29,882 bases of DNA from CAYVTZ01 sp964454685 (lineage in GTDB: Bacteria; Bacillota; Clostridia; Christensenellales; Christensenellaceae). A model generated the notes under the pieces. The model did no database searches and had not been told where the DNA came from. It saw nothing but the letters and a program-made list of their open reading frames with translations. Both the position numbers and the translations under genes were made by a program. Numbering within the stretch: position 1 is the stretch's first letter; each line of letters opens with the position of its first letter. Positions 6,900 to 15,009 of the stretch are shown here, in pieces. The stretch is taken from positions 1 through 29,882 of the forward strand of contig CAYVTZ010000036.1 in the NCBI GenBank assembly GCA_964454685.1, in the 5' to 3' direction.

Positions 6900-8675
6900 A
6901 TGAAGACATCGAAGGAGAAGACCGATTTGCATCTGGATCTTATCAGCAAGGGATTGACATCGGATTTGATTCGTTTATTGGTGGATAATACGCCGATTGC
7001 TTACATCATTTTGGATGACCAATTCCGGATTCATTATATAAATGATTACTTTTTAAAATTGCGCAAATTGGACATGAAGTCGACGCTGGGTGAGCGTTGC
7101 TACAATATTTCCAATGGTGGCAGACGTTGTGAAAACTGTGCGGTGGAGCAGGCACTGAAACGAGGCGAGAAAGCCTTTGTTTCGCGTAAAGATATTTTAC
7201 AGGATGGCACGGTGCGTTACATCGACGACTACGCCTCGCCACTGTATCACGACCCAAAGACCGGTACACAGTATATTTTAGAGATCATGGTGAATCGTAC
7301 GCAAGAGATGCAGGCGCGAGAAAGCCGTGACGCGGACTATGAAGAGATTTTGGCGATTTTATCCAGCCTTTTGGAAGCAAAGGATCATTATACCGCAGCG
7401 CATTCGGACAGCGTGCGCAGAATTGCTGTAAAGCTGGCACGAGCAATGGGATTGCCGGAGCGTGAAGTGCGTGATATCTCGATTGCGGCGACGCTGCATG
7501 ACATTGGCAAGGTCAGGGTGCCGGATCCTATCCTCAACAAACCCGCAAGACTGACTGATGATGAATTTGATGTGATCAAGCGGCATCCGATTGCTTCGTA
7601 CGAATTGATTTGCGAACTGAGCAGTTTCGCAAATATTCAGAACATTGTAAAATACCATCATGAAAGAGTGGACGGGCAGGGTTATCCGGATGGCCTCAAG
7701 ATGGAAGAAATACCTCTGGGGGCGAGAATTGTCGCAGTGGCAGACACTTACGACGCGATTACCTCTACGCGCTCGTATCGGACGGCGCAATCACATGAAT
7801 CTGCAATACGCGAAATGATGAAAGCATCGGGAACACAACTGGACGCGCATGTTTTGGAAGTGTTTTCAACGCTGGATTTTGAATTCGATCTAAATGAAGA
7901 ATGTAAACAGTGCGATGCTTGTGCGGTGGAGCGTAAAATTGAAAGCATACCGCAGGCACCGGACGAGATGATGGATTGGAACACATATCAAGCGGTGGTG
8001 GGAGAGGATCGGCTGTTGCAAGGCATTTTTGAGCATACGCCTTGTGGATATGTAGTGATGAACACGGAGCGTAAGGTTATATTTGCGAGTGAATATTTCT
8101 TGCGATATATGGGTCTTACGCAAGATGAGGTATTGGGACAGTATTGCTATATAGCGAATCAGGAGGATCAACAACCGTGCAAACTTTGCGCGATTGAGCG
8201 CGCACTGCAAACAGGGCAAGTGGAGTATATGCGGCAGGAGCAGCAAACGCGCAACGGGCTTAAAATTTTTGATAGTTTCGGGATGCCGTTACGTGATGAG
8301 AGCGGGCAGCTTTCGCACGTGATTGAGGTGACGCTGGATCGCACCGAAGAGGTATTGATGGAGCGGCAACGCGAACAGGATTTAACCAAGTTGATTGATC
8401 GCATGGGTGATCTTTTGATGGATGATGGTGCTGAAATGCGTGCAATGTCGGCAAAAATTGTTGCGCTGCGTCAACGGTTGGCGCGCTTGCTGGAAAAACT
8501 GAACCACAATCAGACGGCGCTTAGCGACCGTATGAGCGCATTTTTAAAAGAGGACGGTGGCAAGCCTCAAGATTTGTCTGACCAGATCAATGCAATGCAT
8601 GAAAAGTTGGCAGACTTATTGGAACACTGGGAAAGCCCGGAGCAGTCGGGCACCGTGGAAAAGCATTTTTCGTAG
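6900..8675 (+). CDS. PAS-HD-GYP-PAS cyclic-di-GMP phosphodiesterase with Cys motifs
   Basis: A 591-residue soluble sensor enzyme. Order: PAS (about 22-135), HD-GYP (about 145-325), linker, second PAS (about 370-485), and a C-terminal coiled-coil tail (about 490-580). The HD-GYP core keeps H168, H200-D201 (LHDIGKV), H253-H254 and G259-QGYP, plus D282 in ADTYDAITS, so hydrolysis of c-di-GMP at a metal centre is likely. Each PAS carries a Cys triplet: C67/C77/C80 and C416/C427/C430, each followed by A-V/I-E. A third partial copy, C335-x2-C338-x2-C341 followed by AVE, lies in the linker. Such triplets suggest a redox, metal or Fe-S sensing role; this is inference. RBS GAGAGGG lies 10 nt before the ATG. 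Single gene between its own promoter and terminator. Confidence 0.9.
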   Translation: MKTSKEKTDLHLDLISKGLTSDLIRLLVDNTPIAYIILDDQFRIHYINDYFLKLRKLDMKSTLGERCYNISNGGRRCENCAVEQALKRGEKAFVSRKDILQDGTVRYIDDYASPLYHDPKTGTQYILEIMVNRTQEMQARESRDADYEEILAILSSLLEAKDHYTAAHSDSVRRIAVKLARAMGLPEREVRDISIAATLHDIGKVRVPDPILNKPARLTDDEFDVIKRHPIASYELICELSSFANIQNIVKYHHERVDGQGYPDGLKMEEIPLGARIVAVADTYDAITSTRSYRTAQSHESAIREMMKASGTQLDAHVLEVFSTLDFEFDLNEECKQCDACAVERKIESIPQAPDEMMDWNTYQAVVGEDRLLQGIFEHTPCGYVVMNTERKVIFASEYFLRYMGLTQDEVLGQYCYIANQEDQQPCKLCAIERALQTGQVEYMRQEQQTRNGLKIFDSFGMPLRDESGQLSHVIEVTLDRTEEVLMERQREQDLTKLIDRMGDLLMDDGAEMRAMSAKIVALRQRLARLLEKLNHNQTALSDRMSAFLKEDGGKPQDLSDQINAMHEKLADLLEHWESPEQSGTVEKHFS

Positions 8676-8711
8676 AGGGCGGTATAACAATACGAATATT
8701 TGAGATCAAAG

Positions 8712-8730
8712 CAGCCGAAGGGCTGTTTTT
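8712..8730 (+). terminator. Rho-independent terminator
   Basis: CAGCC (8712-8716) / GGCTG (8721-8725) followed by five T; it ends the PAS-HD-GYP transcript. Confidence 0.75.
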
Positions 8731-8803
8731 CTTTGCAAATTTAACGCTTTTGCAAAGAGACGGTATGATGCCAGATGCGTTGGAGTGGCAGAGAAGCTCA
8801 GAA

Positions 8804-8832
8804 TTGACTTTTGTAAAGAGGAACGTTATACT
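8804..8832 (+). promoter_or_regulatory. Promoter of the Big_2 protein gene
   Basis: TTGACT (8804-8809), 17 nt, TATACT (8827-8832): a near-consensus sigma-A promoter giving a leader of about 100 nt. Confidence 0.75.
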
Positions 8833-8852
8833 GAATAAAGTACTAGGGTGTG

Positions 8853-8899
8853 GCGGATTTAAAAGCAATCTGCATCGCAAAAATGCAGTATTTTTATTT
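8853..8899 (+). promoter_or_regulatory. Candidate terminator/antiterminator leader of the Big_2 gene
   Basis: CTGCAT (8870-8875) pairs with ATGCAG (8883-8888) and is followed by a T-rich tract (8889-8899), a terminator-like hairpin inside the 5' leader. An upstream stem, GCGGATT (8853-8859) with AATCTGC (8867-8873, one G-T pair), shares CTGC with the terminator's left arm, so the two folds exclude each other. The leader is too short for a c-di-GMP aptamer. Confidence 0.45.
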
Positions 8900-8936
8900 G
8901 CCTGATTGTGTAGAATGGAACGGTGTAGGAGGGAAA

Positions 8937-10768
8937 ATGAAAAAAAGGGTTTTATCTATTTGCATTCTGTTGGCTTTTGCAATTTCGTTGGCATTGCCGG
9001 GCGTGGTATTTGCGGAGGAGGCTATTGTCAGCGGCGACGGCATGAGTGTGAATGCGGGCCAAGATGATTTGGCGGTGGGATTGAATGCGGTAGCGGTAAC
9101 GGGTGTGAGCCTCGATAAGGCGAGCGTTACGCTGAGTGTGGGCGCAGAGGAAACCTTAATTGCTACGGTCGCGCCGACGGACGCGACCAATCAGGATGTT
9201 ACGTGGAGTAGCAGCGATCCGGCAATAGCAACTGTGGATGGCGGCAAGGTGATAGGCGTTAAGGCGGGAACGGCAACCATTACGGTTACGACGGAGGATG
9301 GCGGTTACACGGCGAACTGTGTGGNNNNNNNNNNNNNNNNNNNNNNNNNNNNNNNNNNNNNNNNNNNNNNNNNNNNNNNNNNNNNNNNNNNNNNNNNNNN
9401 NNNNNNNNNNNNNNNNNNNNNNNNGGAACGGCAACCATTACGGTTACGACGGAGGATGGCGGTTACACGGCGAACTGTGCGGTGACGGTACAAGAACCCG
9501 CGGTAGCGGTAACAGGTGTGAGTCTCAATAAGACGAGTGCTACACTGAACGTGGGAGCAGAGGAAACCTTGATTGCTACGGTCGCACCGGCGAACGCAAC
9601 CAATCAGGATGTTACGTGGAGCAGCAGCGATCCGGCAATAGCAACTGTGGATGGCGGCAAGGTGATCGGCGTTAAGGCGGGAACGGCAACCATTACGGTT
9701 ACGACGGAGGATGGCGGTTACACGGCGAACTGTGTGGCGACGGTACAAAAACCCGTGGTAGCGGTAACGGACGTGAGCCTCGATAAGACAAGTGTTACGC
9801 TGAACGTGGGAGCAGAGGAAACCTTGATTGCTTCGGTGACGCCGGCGAACGCAACCAATCAGAATGTTATCTGGAGTAGCAGCGATCCGGACGTAGCGAC
9901 GGTGGACAATGGAAAAGTGAAGGCGGTTGCAGCGGGCAGCGCAACGATTACTGTAAAGACAGAGGATGGAAATAAGACGGCAAGCTGCGCGGTGAGCGTG
10001 AAGCAACTGATGACCAAAATCGATATGCCACTGGCGCAGATGCTGCTGCGAAAAGGCGGATCGGTTCAGGTTTTGACCACGGTATATCCGAGTGACACAA
10101 GCAACACAAAGCTGATTTGGAAGAGTAGCGATGAGCGAATTGCAGTGGTAAACAGCCGTGGTGTGGTGCGGGCTCTGCGCGATGGCAAGGTGACGATCAC
10201 GGCAAAGGCGGCGGATGGCAGTGGCGTGAGTGCAAAATGCAAGATTTTTGTACGCTCCAACATGACTCCCGCAACGAAGGTGTCTTTTTCGCAATCAACG
10301 CTCAAGCTGTATGTCAACAAAAGCGTGAACATGAATGCGACCATAACGCCTGCTGATGCAACAAGCAAGGCGCTTGTCTGGACCAGCAGCGATACAAGCA
10401 TTGTGACGGTGACGCAGAAGGGCAAGATCACTGCTGTGGGTGGTGGCACGGCGATTGTGACGGCGAAGGCGACGGATGGGAGCGGTCAAAAAGCAGTCTG
10501 CAAGATTAGAGTATTACAGCCGATCAAGCGATTGGTGATCCCGAGCAATGCGACGGTTACTTTGGGAAGAAAGATTCAACTTCCGGTAAAAATCGTGCCG
10601 ACGAATGCGAACAATCGGGAATTGATTTGGTACAGTGAGGATACGCGGATTGCGAAAGTGGACAGCAATGGATACGTACGAGGATTCAAAAAGGGAACGA
10701 CCTATATTAAAGTAAAGGCGGCAGACGGAAGCGGTGCGCGGGACAGCTGCAAAGTTGTTGTGGTATAA
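8937..10768 (+). CDS. Secreted Big_2 (Ig-like) tandem-repeat surface protein, split by an assembly gap
   Basis: It starts with a signal peptide (MKKRVLSICILLAFAISLAL, cleavage predicted after VFA at about residue 27) and continues as bacterial Ig-like Big_2 domains of about 85 residues: 'VTGVSLDKxSVTLxVGAEETL', then 'TWSSSDPAIATVDGGKV', then 'GTATITVTTEDGGYTANC'. At least six domains are visible; the first three or four are almost identical, the last three are diverged (WKSSDERIAVV, WTSSDTSIVTV, WYSEDTRIAKV). RBS AGGAGG lies 4 nt before the ATG at 8937. An unresolved run of N at 9325-9424 shifts the apparent frame; a true gap of 197 nt restores it. No LPXTG or other anchor is visible, so the protein may be released or bind the wall noncovalently. 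Likely an adhesin or extracellular matrix scaffold; its neighbours turn over c-di-GMP. Confidence 0.85.
9090..10000 (+). repeat. 255-bp tandem DNA repeats encoding Big_2 domains
   Basis: GTAGCGGT begins units at 9090, 9503 and 9758. The last two are exactly 255 bp (85 codons) apart, and the first interval becomes 510 if the gap is 197 nt. Units are nearly identical at the DNA level. Confidence 0.85.
9325..9424. other. Assembly gap (100 N) inside the repeat array
   Basis: A placeholder run of exactly 100 N flanked by near-identical repeat units. Repeat phase implies that 197 nt (or 197 plus a multiple of 255) are really missing. Confidence 0.9.
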
Positions 10769-10806
10769 GACGCGGCTTACTGTGACGTAATCGTAGCTTT
10801 GCCTTT

Positions 10807-10835
10807 GGGCGGCGTATCTGCGCCGCCCTTTTTTT
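10807..10835 (+). terminator. Strong Rho-independent terminator
   Basis: GGGCGGCG (10807-10814) / CGCCGCCC (10821-10828), 6-nt loop, then seven T; it ends the Big_2 gene transcript. Confidence 0.9.
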
Positions 10836-10880
10836 GACCGGAAAAATGGCGCGGGAATTGGCAAAACTGATTGCGTATGC

Positions 10881-10909
10881 TTGCCCATACAAGAGGAGTG
10901 TGGTATACT
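10881..10909 (+). promoter_or_regulatory. Promoter of the membrane GGDEF-EAL gene
   Basis: TTGCCC (10881-10886), 17 nt, TATACT (10904-10909). The leader to the chosen ATG at 11067 is about 150 nt and holds no convincing gene. Confidence 0.6.
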
Positions 10910-11066
10910 ATAACAGCAACACAGTCACGAAAGAGTACGGCGAATACAAGGGCGGCGAGCGCAAAAATGCGCGTGGTTGAGCGGGTTTGGCTGTCATGCA
11001 GTACGGGCGGGCTTTACAGCCGAGGAAGCGATGGCAAGGCGAAATGCTTTGCGCAGGGGATGGCGT

Positions 11067-13013
11067 ATGGAATGGAACATAGCAGCTGAATGTATTTCCA
11101 CTGTAATTCTATGTATTATATGGGTTCACTCCAGACGGAGCAACCTTTTGCCTACCTTTAAAAACAAGATGTTCCAGGTATGCTTTTTTACGACATTTAG
11201 TGCGATGTTTTTTAATATTCTGTCGACGGCGCTGTTGCACTATTATCTGGTGGTGCCGCTGTGGCTGAACTGGATGGTTGCGATGCTTTACTTTGCTGCC
11301 ACGCCATTGATGGGGACCGCCTACTTTTTCTATGTTCTTTCCGTGCTCTATGATCGGCAGCGCGTGACCAACAAGGTGATGTTTTTGACTGCATTGCCAT
11401 CGATTGCGTATGCTTTGCTGGTGATCAGCAACCCTGTGACGCGCATGTTGTTTAACATCACGCTTGAGACAGGATACACGCAAGGACCGCTGGTGGTCGT
11501 GACCTATTTGGTTTTTTATTTGTATTGCATTGCGGGGATGGTGGTTGCGCTGGTGCGCTGGCGCAGAACGGAAAAGCTGGTGCGGCGCATTTTGCTGTTT
11601 TTTCCGCTGTGCGCGCTTGCAGTGGTGGCGATTCAGCAAGTGTTGCCGAGCATTATTTTATCCGGCTCTGCTGCAACGTGTGCTATGTTGATCATTTATC
11701 TGCATTTTCAGAATAAGCAAATTTTCATTGATCCGATGCTAAACATCCCGAACCGCGAGGAATTTTTGGAGACATTGCGGTTGCGCATTGAGCATCAGCC
11801 GGGACGGTCTATGTTTGTGACAGTGTTTTCGTTGCGCGATTTTAAGCAGATTAACGACAATCATGGACAGCAGATTGGAGACGAGCTGCTGAAACAAATC
11901 TGTGCTTTTTTCATAACGAAAACGCGGCCACTGCCGCTTTATCGTTACAGCGGTGACGAGTTTGCGGTGATTATGGACGGCGAGGATCGCAAAGGGATCG
12001 AGAAATTGGCGCGCGAGGCATTTGCGCAGATTGACCAACCATGGACGGTGCGCGATCGTATCTGTCGGGTGCGTATGGTGATGGGGGTGGTGCAATATCC
12101 GACCAGCGCCACTGTGATGGAAAACATTGTAAACGGGCTGGAATATGCGGTGCTTTGCGCCAAGAAAGAGTCCAACAAAAGGCATTGCTTTTGCACGCCG
12201 CGCATGTTGGATGATGTGAAGCGCAGACACCAGTTGATTGACATTCTCAAGGATGCGTTGCAAAAAAATGCTTTTTCTGTCTACTTTCAGCCGGTGTGGT
12301 CCCCGGCTTTGCAGCGTTTTGCTATGGCGGAAGCGTTGTTGCGATTGCCGGAGTCGCCCATTGGCCCGCTGTCGCCAAGTGAGATGATACCTGTGGCAGA
12401 GGAGACGGGGTTGATCGTTCCGATCACGTATCAAGTGCTGGAAAAAACGTGCGCCTTTATTCGTGAACTGGAACGGCGCGAGGTACAGTTTGAGAGCGTG
12501 GCGGTAAATTTTTCGACGGTTCAATTTTCGCAGGAGAACCTGCCGGAAAAGGTGTTTGAGGTGTTGGATCAAAACCGCGTTGCGTACAGCAAAATCAAGA
12601 TCGAAATTACGGAAAGCGTTTTGGCGGAACAGCCGCAGCGCGTGATTCGCTTTATTGAGGAAATGCACAAGCGCGGCGTAATGATTGGACTGGATGATTT
12701 TGGTACGGGATACAGCAATCTGCTGTCTGTGATGAGCCTGCAAATGGACATGGTGAAGCTGGACAAGAGCCTGATTTGGTCGGGAACGGAACGCAAAGAT
12801 ATGGCGGATGTGGTGCGCGGCGTGGCGCACGTGATGGCGCGCAACAATCGCAAGATGGTTGCTGAGGGTATCGAGACGCAGGAACAGGCTGAGTTTGCAA
12901 TGTCCTGCGGCTGTGAATATATTCAGGGATATTTGTACGCAAAGCCGCTGCCTGCGGATGAAGCAGCGGAGGCTTTTGATCGGGCACAGCGGGAAGCGGA
13001 ACAGAAATTGTAG
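11067..13013 (+). CDS. Membrane-anchored GGDEF-EAL cyclic-di-GMP phosphodiesterase
   Basis: A 648-residue protein. About seven hydrophobic segments (residues 8-212) form a membrane sensor; they are followed by GGDEF (about 218-375) and EAL (about 385-640). I chose the ATG at 11067 (MEWNIAAECISTVILCIIWV), which has AGGGG 7 nt upstream; the frame is open further upstream but without a ribosome site. The GGDEF motif is SGDEF (295-299), so cyclase activity is doubtful. The EAL domain keeps E422 (AEALLR), NFS, EITES, LDDFGTG, KLDKS, AEGIET and IQGYLYAKP, all the catalytic positions, so it is predicted to degrade c-di-GMP. It lies downstream of the Big_2 secreted protein and is the third c-di-GMP protein in 11 kb. 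Confidence 0.9.
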   Translation: MEWNIAAECISTVILCIIWVHSRRSNLLPTFKNKMFQVCFFTTFSAMFFNILSTALLHYYLVVPLWLNWMVAMLYFAATPLMGTAYFFYVLSVLYDRQRVTNKVMFLTALPSIAYALLVISNPVTRMLFNITLETGYTQGPLVVVTYLVFYLYCIAGMVVALVRWRRTEKLVRRILLFFPLCALAVVAIQQVLPSIILSGSAATCAMLIIYLHFQNKQIFIDPMLNIPNREEFLETLRLRIEHQPGRSMFVTVFSLRDFKQINDNHGQQIGDELLKQICAFFITKTRPLPLYRYSGDEFAVIMDGEDRKGIEKLAREAFAQIDQPWTVRDRICRVRMVMGVVQYPTSATVMENIVNGLEYAVLCAKKESNKRHCFCTPRMLDDVKRRHQLIDILKDALQKNAFSVYFQPVWSPALQRFAMAEALLRLPESPIGPLSPSEMIPVAEETGLIVPITYQVLEKTCAFIRELERREVQFESVAVNFSTVQFSQENLPEKVFEVLDQNRVAYSKIKIEITESVLAEQPQRVIRFIEEMHKRGVMIGLDDFGTGYSNLLSVMSLQMDMVKLDKSLIWSGTERKDMADVVRGVAHVMARNNRKMVAEGIETQEQAEFAMSCGCEYIQGYLYAKPLPADEAAEAFDRAQREAEQKL

Positions 13014-13082
13014 CGGGAAGCACAGGCGAGATGCAATGTGCTTATTTGGTATATGTTTGTAAATCTGATCCGGAAAAATTGT

Positions 13083-13111
13083 TTGCTAAAAACAAGAAAA
13101 GGTTATATATT
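13083..13111 (+). promoter_or_regulatory. Promoter of the DUF1858-rubredoxin-flavodiiron set
   Basis: TTGCTA (13083-13088), 17 nt, TATATT (13106-13111), about 38 nt upstream of the first ATG. Confidence 0.5.
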
Positions 13112-13149
13112 AATATCAGAAGATTTATTCGGGAAGCGAGGATTTTAAA

Positions 13150-13362
13150 ATGGCAAAAAAAGTGACGAAAAGCATGAACATCATGGAGATTATGGCAATC
13201 GACGAAGGATGTGCAGGTATTTTTATGGCAGCGGGCATGGGTTGCTTGGGCTGCGCGGCTGCACGGTTTGAAAATTTGGAGCAGGCGTGTGCGGTGCATG
13301 GCATTGATGCGGAAATGCTTGAAAATAAGCTTAACGAATATCTTGCGTCTAAAGAAGCGTAA
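13150..13362 (+). CDS. DUF1858 small redox-disulfide protein
   Basis: A 70-residue protein of the DUF1858 type (hybrid-cluster-protein-associated redox disulfide family). Features: KSMNIMEIMA near the N-terminus, Cys21, and a redox-like C32-x2-C35 in GMGCLGCAAA, then the helical FENLEQACAVHGID segment and a C-terminal helix. In anaerobes these proteins stand next to hybrid cluster, rubredoxin or flavodiiron genes and are thought to handle electrons or thiol redox during nitrosative or oxidative stress. The two genes that follow fit that. RBS GAGG lies 8 nt before the ATG. Length matches the family. The exact reaction is unknown. Confidence 0.85.
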   Translation: MAKKVTKSMNIMEIMAIDEGCAGIFMAAGMGCLGCAAARFENLEQACAVHGIDAEMLENKLNEYLASKEA

Positions 13363-13415
13363 AACTCATGCCGGACTGGCATGCAATATGGAATATTAAA
13401 AAGGAGAACTCAGTT

Positions 13416-13574
13416 ATGAAAGAATACGTTTGTGGAATTTGCGGTTATGTGTATGCGGAAGAAAATGGCGATCCGGACAACGGCGTTGCAGCCGGAACTG
13501 TTTGGGCGGCTGTACCGGACAGTTGGGTGTGCCCGCTGTGCGGAGCGGACAAATCCGTTTTTGAAGAGCAATAA
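13416..13574 (+). CDS. Rubredoxin
   Basis: A 52-residue rubredoxin, a cytoplasmic one-iron electron carrier. The FeCys4 ligands are C6 and C9 (YVCGICGYVY) and C39 and C42 (SWVCPLCGA). DPDNGVAAGT and the aromatic W30 and W37 match the usual core. I chose the ATG at 13416 because AAGGAG lies 9 nt upstream and it gives the canonical length; an upstream in-frame ATG would add a non-conserved 16-residue tail. It lies 53 nt after the DUF1858 gene and upstream of a flavodiiron protein, its classical electron acceptor in O2 or NO reduction. Confidence 0.95.
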   Translation: MKEYVCGICGYVYAEENGDPDNGVAAGTVWAAVPDSWVCPLCGADKSVFEEQ

Positions 13575-13601
13575 CACAAAGGTGCTGCGGCAGGGAACCT
13601 G

Positions 13602-13626
13602 CTGCGGCGGGCAAAGCCGCAGGTTT
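13602..13626 (+). terminator. GC-rich hairpin between rubredoxin and the flavodiiron gene
   Basis: CTGCGGC (13602-13608) / GCCGCAG (13616-13622), followed by a short GTTTT. Possibly a partial terminator or mRNA-processing stem that sets the ratio of the two proteins. Confidence 0.4.
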
Positions 13627-13768
13627 TGCGAAATCGTATCAGTCAAATGAAGCTGATCGGACACACCGTAGACGTGCAAGCCGTACCCCCCAAGCGGGAG
13701 GTCGACCCCGATAGAACAAGGGGTGGTTGCGCGTTTTCGGGTTGTCCGGCGGAAGTGAAAGGATTATT

Positions 13769-14962
13769 ATGGCAGCTATCAAAATCAAAGAAGGTATCTG
13801 GTGGGTTGGCGTGCAGCACCCGGAGTTGCGCGTTTTCGATGTTGTGATGACGACGCAATGGGGAACGTCTTACAACTCTTACCTTGTCCAAGGGAGCGAA
13901 AAAATTGCCGTGATTGACGCGGTAAAAGAAATGTTTGCCGATGATTTTATTGCGAACATCAAGCAGGTGATCGGCGACAAAAAAATCGATTACATCGTGT
14001 GTAACCACAACGAGCCGGATCATTCCGGCGCATTGAGCAAGCTGGTGGATTTTGCCCCGGATGCGACGGTGCTGTGCTCACGTCCATCTAAAACATTGAT
14101 TCGTGAGCTTTTGAACCGCGACTTTAATTGTGAAGTGGTGGCCGATAACACCAAAATCGACCTAGGTGGTAAGACATTGCAGTTTATCATGGCGCCTTTC
14201 CTGCATTGGCCGGATTCCATGTTTACATACGTGCCGGAGGACGGTTTTTTGTCCACGTGCGATGTATTTGGATTCCATTTCAGCGCGCCGCAGCTTTTTG
14301 ATGATTTAACCGAACTGGACACTAACATGGTCGCTTCTCAAAAATATTATTACGACGTGATTATGTCGCCCTTTAAGAGCTATGTGCTGGAAGCGATTGA
14401 AAAGATTCGCAATCTGAAGATCGATGTGATCGGACCTTCGCATGGGCCGGTGCTGCGCGATAATCCGCAGGGAGCTATTGATCGTTACGAGCGGTGGTCG
14501 CAAAAGCCATGCAATCCGCAACGGAAGATTTATATCGGATATGTTTCTGCGTATGGCTACACGGCGCAGATGGCAAAGGCGTTGTATGAAGGCATTGCCA
14601 AGCAGGGTGTTGAGGTGGAAATGGAAGACATTGCTACGGTGCCTACGGCTGAAGTGGTCGCAAAAATCTATGAATCCGAAGGATTTGCGCTGGGCTCTCC
14701 CACGCTCAACCGCGATGTGATGCCGCCGGTGTCGGCTGTGCTGTATTCGCTGTGTCCGTACATTGTAAAGGGCAAGAAAGCGGCGCTATTTGGTAGTTAC
14801 GGCTGGAGCGGAGAGGCGTGCGGATATATGTCTCAGAGGCTGACCAATATTGGTGTGAAGGTAGTGGGGGACACACGCGCGAAATTGCGTCCCAGTACCG
14901 AGGAGCTAGGCCTTGCGAAAGAGCTGGGCGCAGCGTTGCATGACGCTGTTGTATCGGAATAA
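13769..14962 (+). CDS. fprA: A-type flavodiiron protein (O2/NO reductase)
   Basis: A 397-residue flavodiiron protein. The N-terminal metallo-beta-lactamase-like domain (about 1-250) carries the diiron ligands H80-x-E82-x-D84-H85 (HNEPDHSG), H146 (FLHWPDS), D165 (STCDVFG) and H225 (GPSHGPV). The C-terminal flavodoxin domain (about 253-397) has an FMN-binding start (YVSAYGYTAQMAKAL). It reduces O2 to water or NO to N2O, using electrons from rubredoxin, in the cytoplasm; this protects strict anaerobes. I chose the ATG at 13769 with AAAGGA upstream rather than an earlier frame start. It follows the rubredoxin gene by 194 nt, with a hairpin between, and ends at a strong terminator. Confidence 0.95.
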   Translation: MAAIKIKEGIWWVGVQHPELRVFDVVMTTQWGTSYNSYLVQGSEKIAVIDAVKEMFADDFIANIKQVIGDKKIDYIVCNHNEPDHSGALSKLVDFAPDATVLCSRPSKTLIRELLNRDFNCEVVADNTKIDLGGKTLQFIMAPFLHWPDSMFTYVPEDGFLSTCDVFGFHFSAPQLFDDLTELDTNMVASQKYYYDVIMSPFKSYVLEAIEKIRNLKIDVIGPSHGPVLRDNPQGAIDRYERWSQKPCNPQRKIYIGYVSAYGYTAQMAKALYEGIAKQGVEVEMEDIATVPTAEVVAKIYESEGFALGSPTLNRDVMPPVSAVLYSLCPYIVKGKKAALFGSYGWSGEACGYMSQRLTNIGVKVVGDTRAKLRPSTEELGLAKELGAALHDAVVSE

Positions 14963-14971
14963 ACTTGCTGT

Positions 14972-15005
14972 CCACCCGGCTTTGCATGCCGGGTGGGCTT
15001 TTTTT
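14972..15005 (+). terminator. Strong Rho-independent terminator
   Basis: CCACCCGGC (14972-14980) / GCCGGGTGG (14988-14996), then GC and seven T; it ends the flavodiiron transcript. Confidence 0.9.
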
Positions 15006-15009
15006 GTAT

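Noticed and set aside
8838..8936. c-di-GMP riboswitch upstream of the Big_2 gene
   Set aside because: The leader lacks room and the conserved aptamer sequence; only a simple hairpin pair is visible.
9325..9485. Frameshift in the Big_2 gene
   Set aside because: The frame change is produced by the arbitrary 100-N filler; repeat phase restores the frame.
9090..10000. Repeated DNA that could be mistaken for a CRISPR array
   Set aside because: Units are 255 bp, coding throughout and contiguous, without short repeats and unique spacers.
9305..10294. Long minus-strand open frame opposite the Big_2 gene
   Set aside because: It mirrors the 255-bp repeats, has no signal, RBS or domain, and its composition (Arg, His, Cys) is that of a shadow frame.
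10871..11089. Small plus-strand open frame before the GGDEF-EAL gene
   Set aside because: It overlaps the promoter and the true start region, has no RBS and no protein-like features.
11739..12830. Minus-strand 363-codon open frame
   Set aside because: Lies wholly inside the GGDEF-EAL gene; His/Arg-rich shadow without ribosome site.
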